Shown here one piece after another: positions 5,079 through 5,099 of a stretch of 5,099 nt of DNA. Both the position numbers and the translations under genes were made by a program. The notes beneath the pieces are model-generated. The model saw nothing but the letters and a program-made list of their open reading frames with translations. It was not told the origin of the DNA and made no database searches. Origin of the DNA: Phyllobacteriaceae bacterium (GTDB lineage: Bacteria; Pseudomonadota; Alphaproteobacteria; Rhizobiales; Ancalomicrobiaceae); assembly GCA_012517025.1 (NCBI GenBank), contig JAAYVT010000403.1, forward strand, positions 1 to 5,099. Reading direction: 5' to 3'. How positions within the stretch are numbered: position 1 is the first letter of the stretch; the number at the start of each line of letters is the position of its first letter.

Positions 5079-5099
5079 AAGCGGCGGCGCGGCGGCGCG

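Noticed and set aside
5081..5099. GCGGCGGC repeated twice at the right edge
   Set aside because: Two copies of an 8-bp GC unit in very GC-rich DNA at a truncated edge are weak evidence for a real repeat element.

Overview
This 5.1 kb window has very high GC content, with dense GC-rich codons, long antisense open frames that are only shadows, and short intergenic gaps. The hisC–tyrA pair, the AlgC/ManB-type mutase with its alphaproteobacterial-looking active-site variant, and a DsrC/TusE-like protein together suggest an alphaproteobacterium, probably of the Hyphomicrobiales (Rhizobiales). That placement is inference from gene content and protein style, not from a search.

Positions 1–1886 (+ strand) hold a tight biosynthetic pair. 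The first gene is a 5'-truncated HisC-type aminotransferase. Three bases after its stop comes a TyrA/TyrC-type prephenate/arogenate dehydrogenase. Outside a his operon and beside tyrA, the aminotransferase probably serves tyrosine and phenylalanine synthesis as well as, or instead of, histidine synthesis. A bulged hairpin follows the tyrA stop directly.

Positions 1887–2051 are a 165-bp non-coding leader. It holds an AT-rich island with a plausible promoter, then two strong GC hairpins almost back to back, then a clear Shine-Dalgarno sequence. It serves a 112-residue DsrC/TusE-family protein (2052–2390) that contains no cysteine at all, so it cannot use the family's usual C-terminal cysteine chemistry. 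This gene and its structured leader are the most interesting part of the window.

The right half is on the minus strand. In transcription order it holds a small transaldolase of the FSA/TalC fold with transaldolase-type active-site residues (5065–4409), a phosphomannomutase/phosphoglucomutase (4355–2856) and an unrecognised 104-residue protein (2731–2417), which converges on the DsrC-like gene with a 26-bp gap. The transaldolase and the mutase both handle sugar phosphates: pentose-phosphate carbon interchange, and supply of mannose-1-P or glucose-1-P for polysaccharide and LPS precursors. Strong hairpins lie after the mutase, and a 12-bp direct repeat straddles the transaldolase stop codon. 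No RNA genes, insertion sequences, CRISPR arrays or phage genes were seen.
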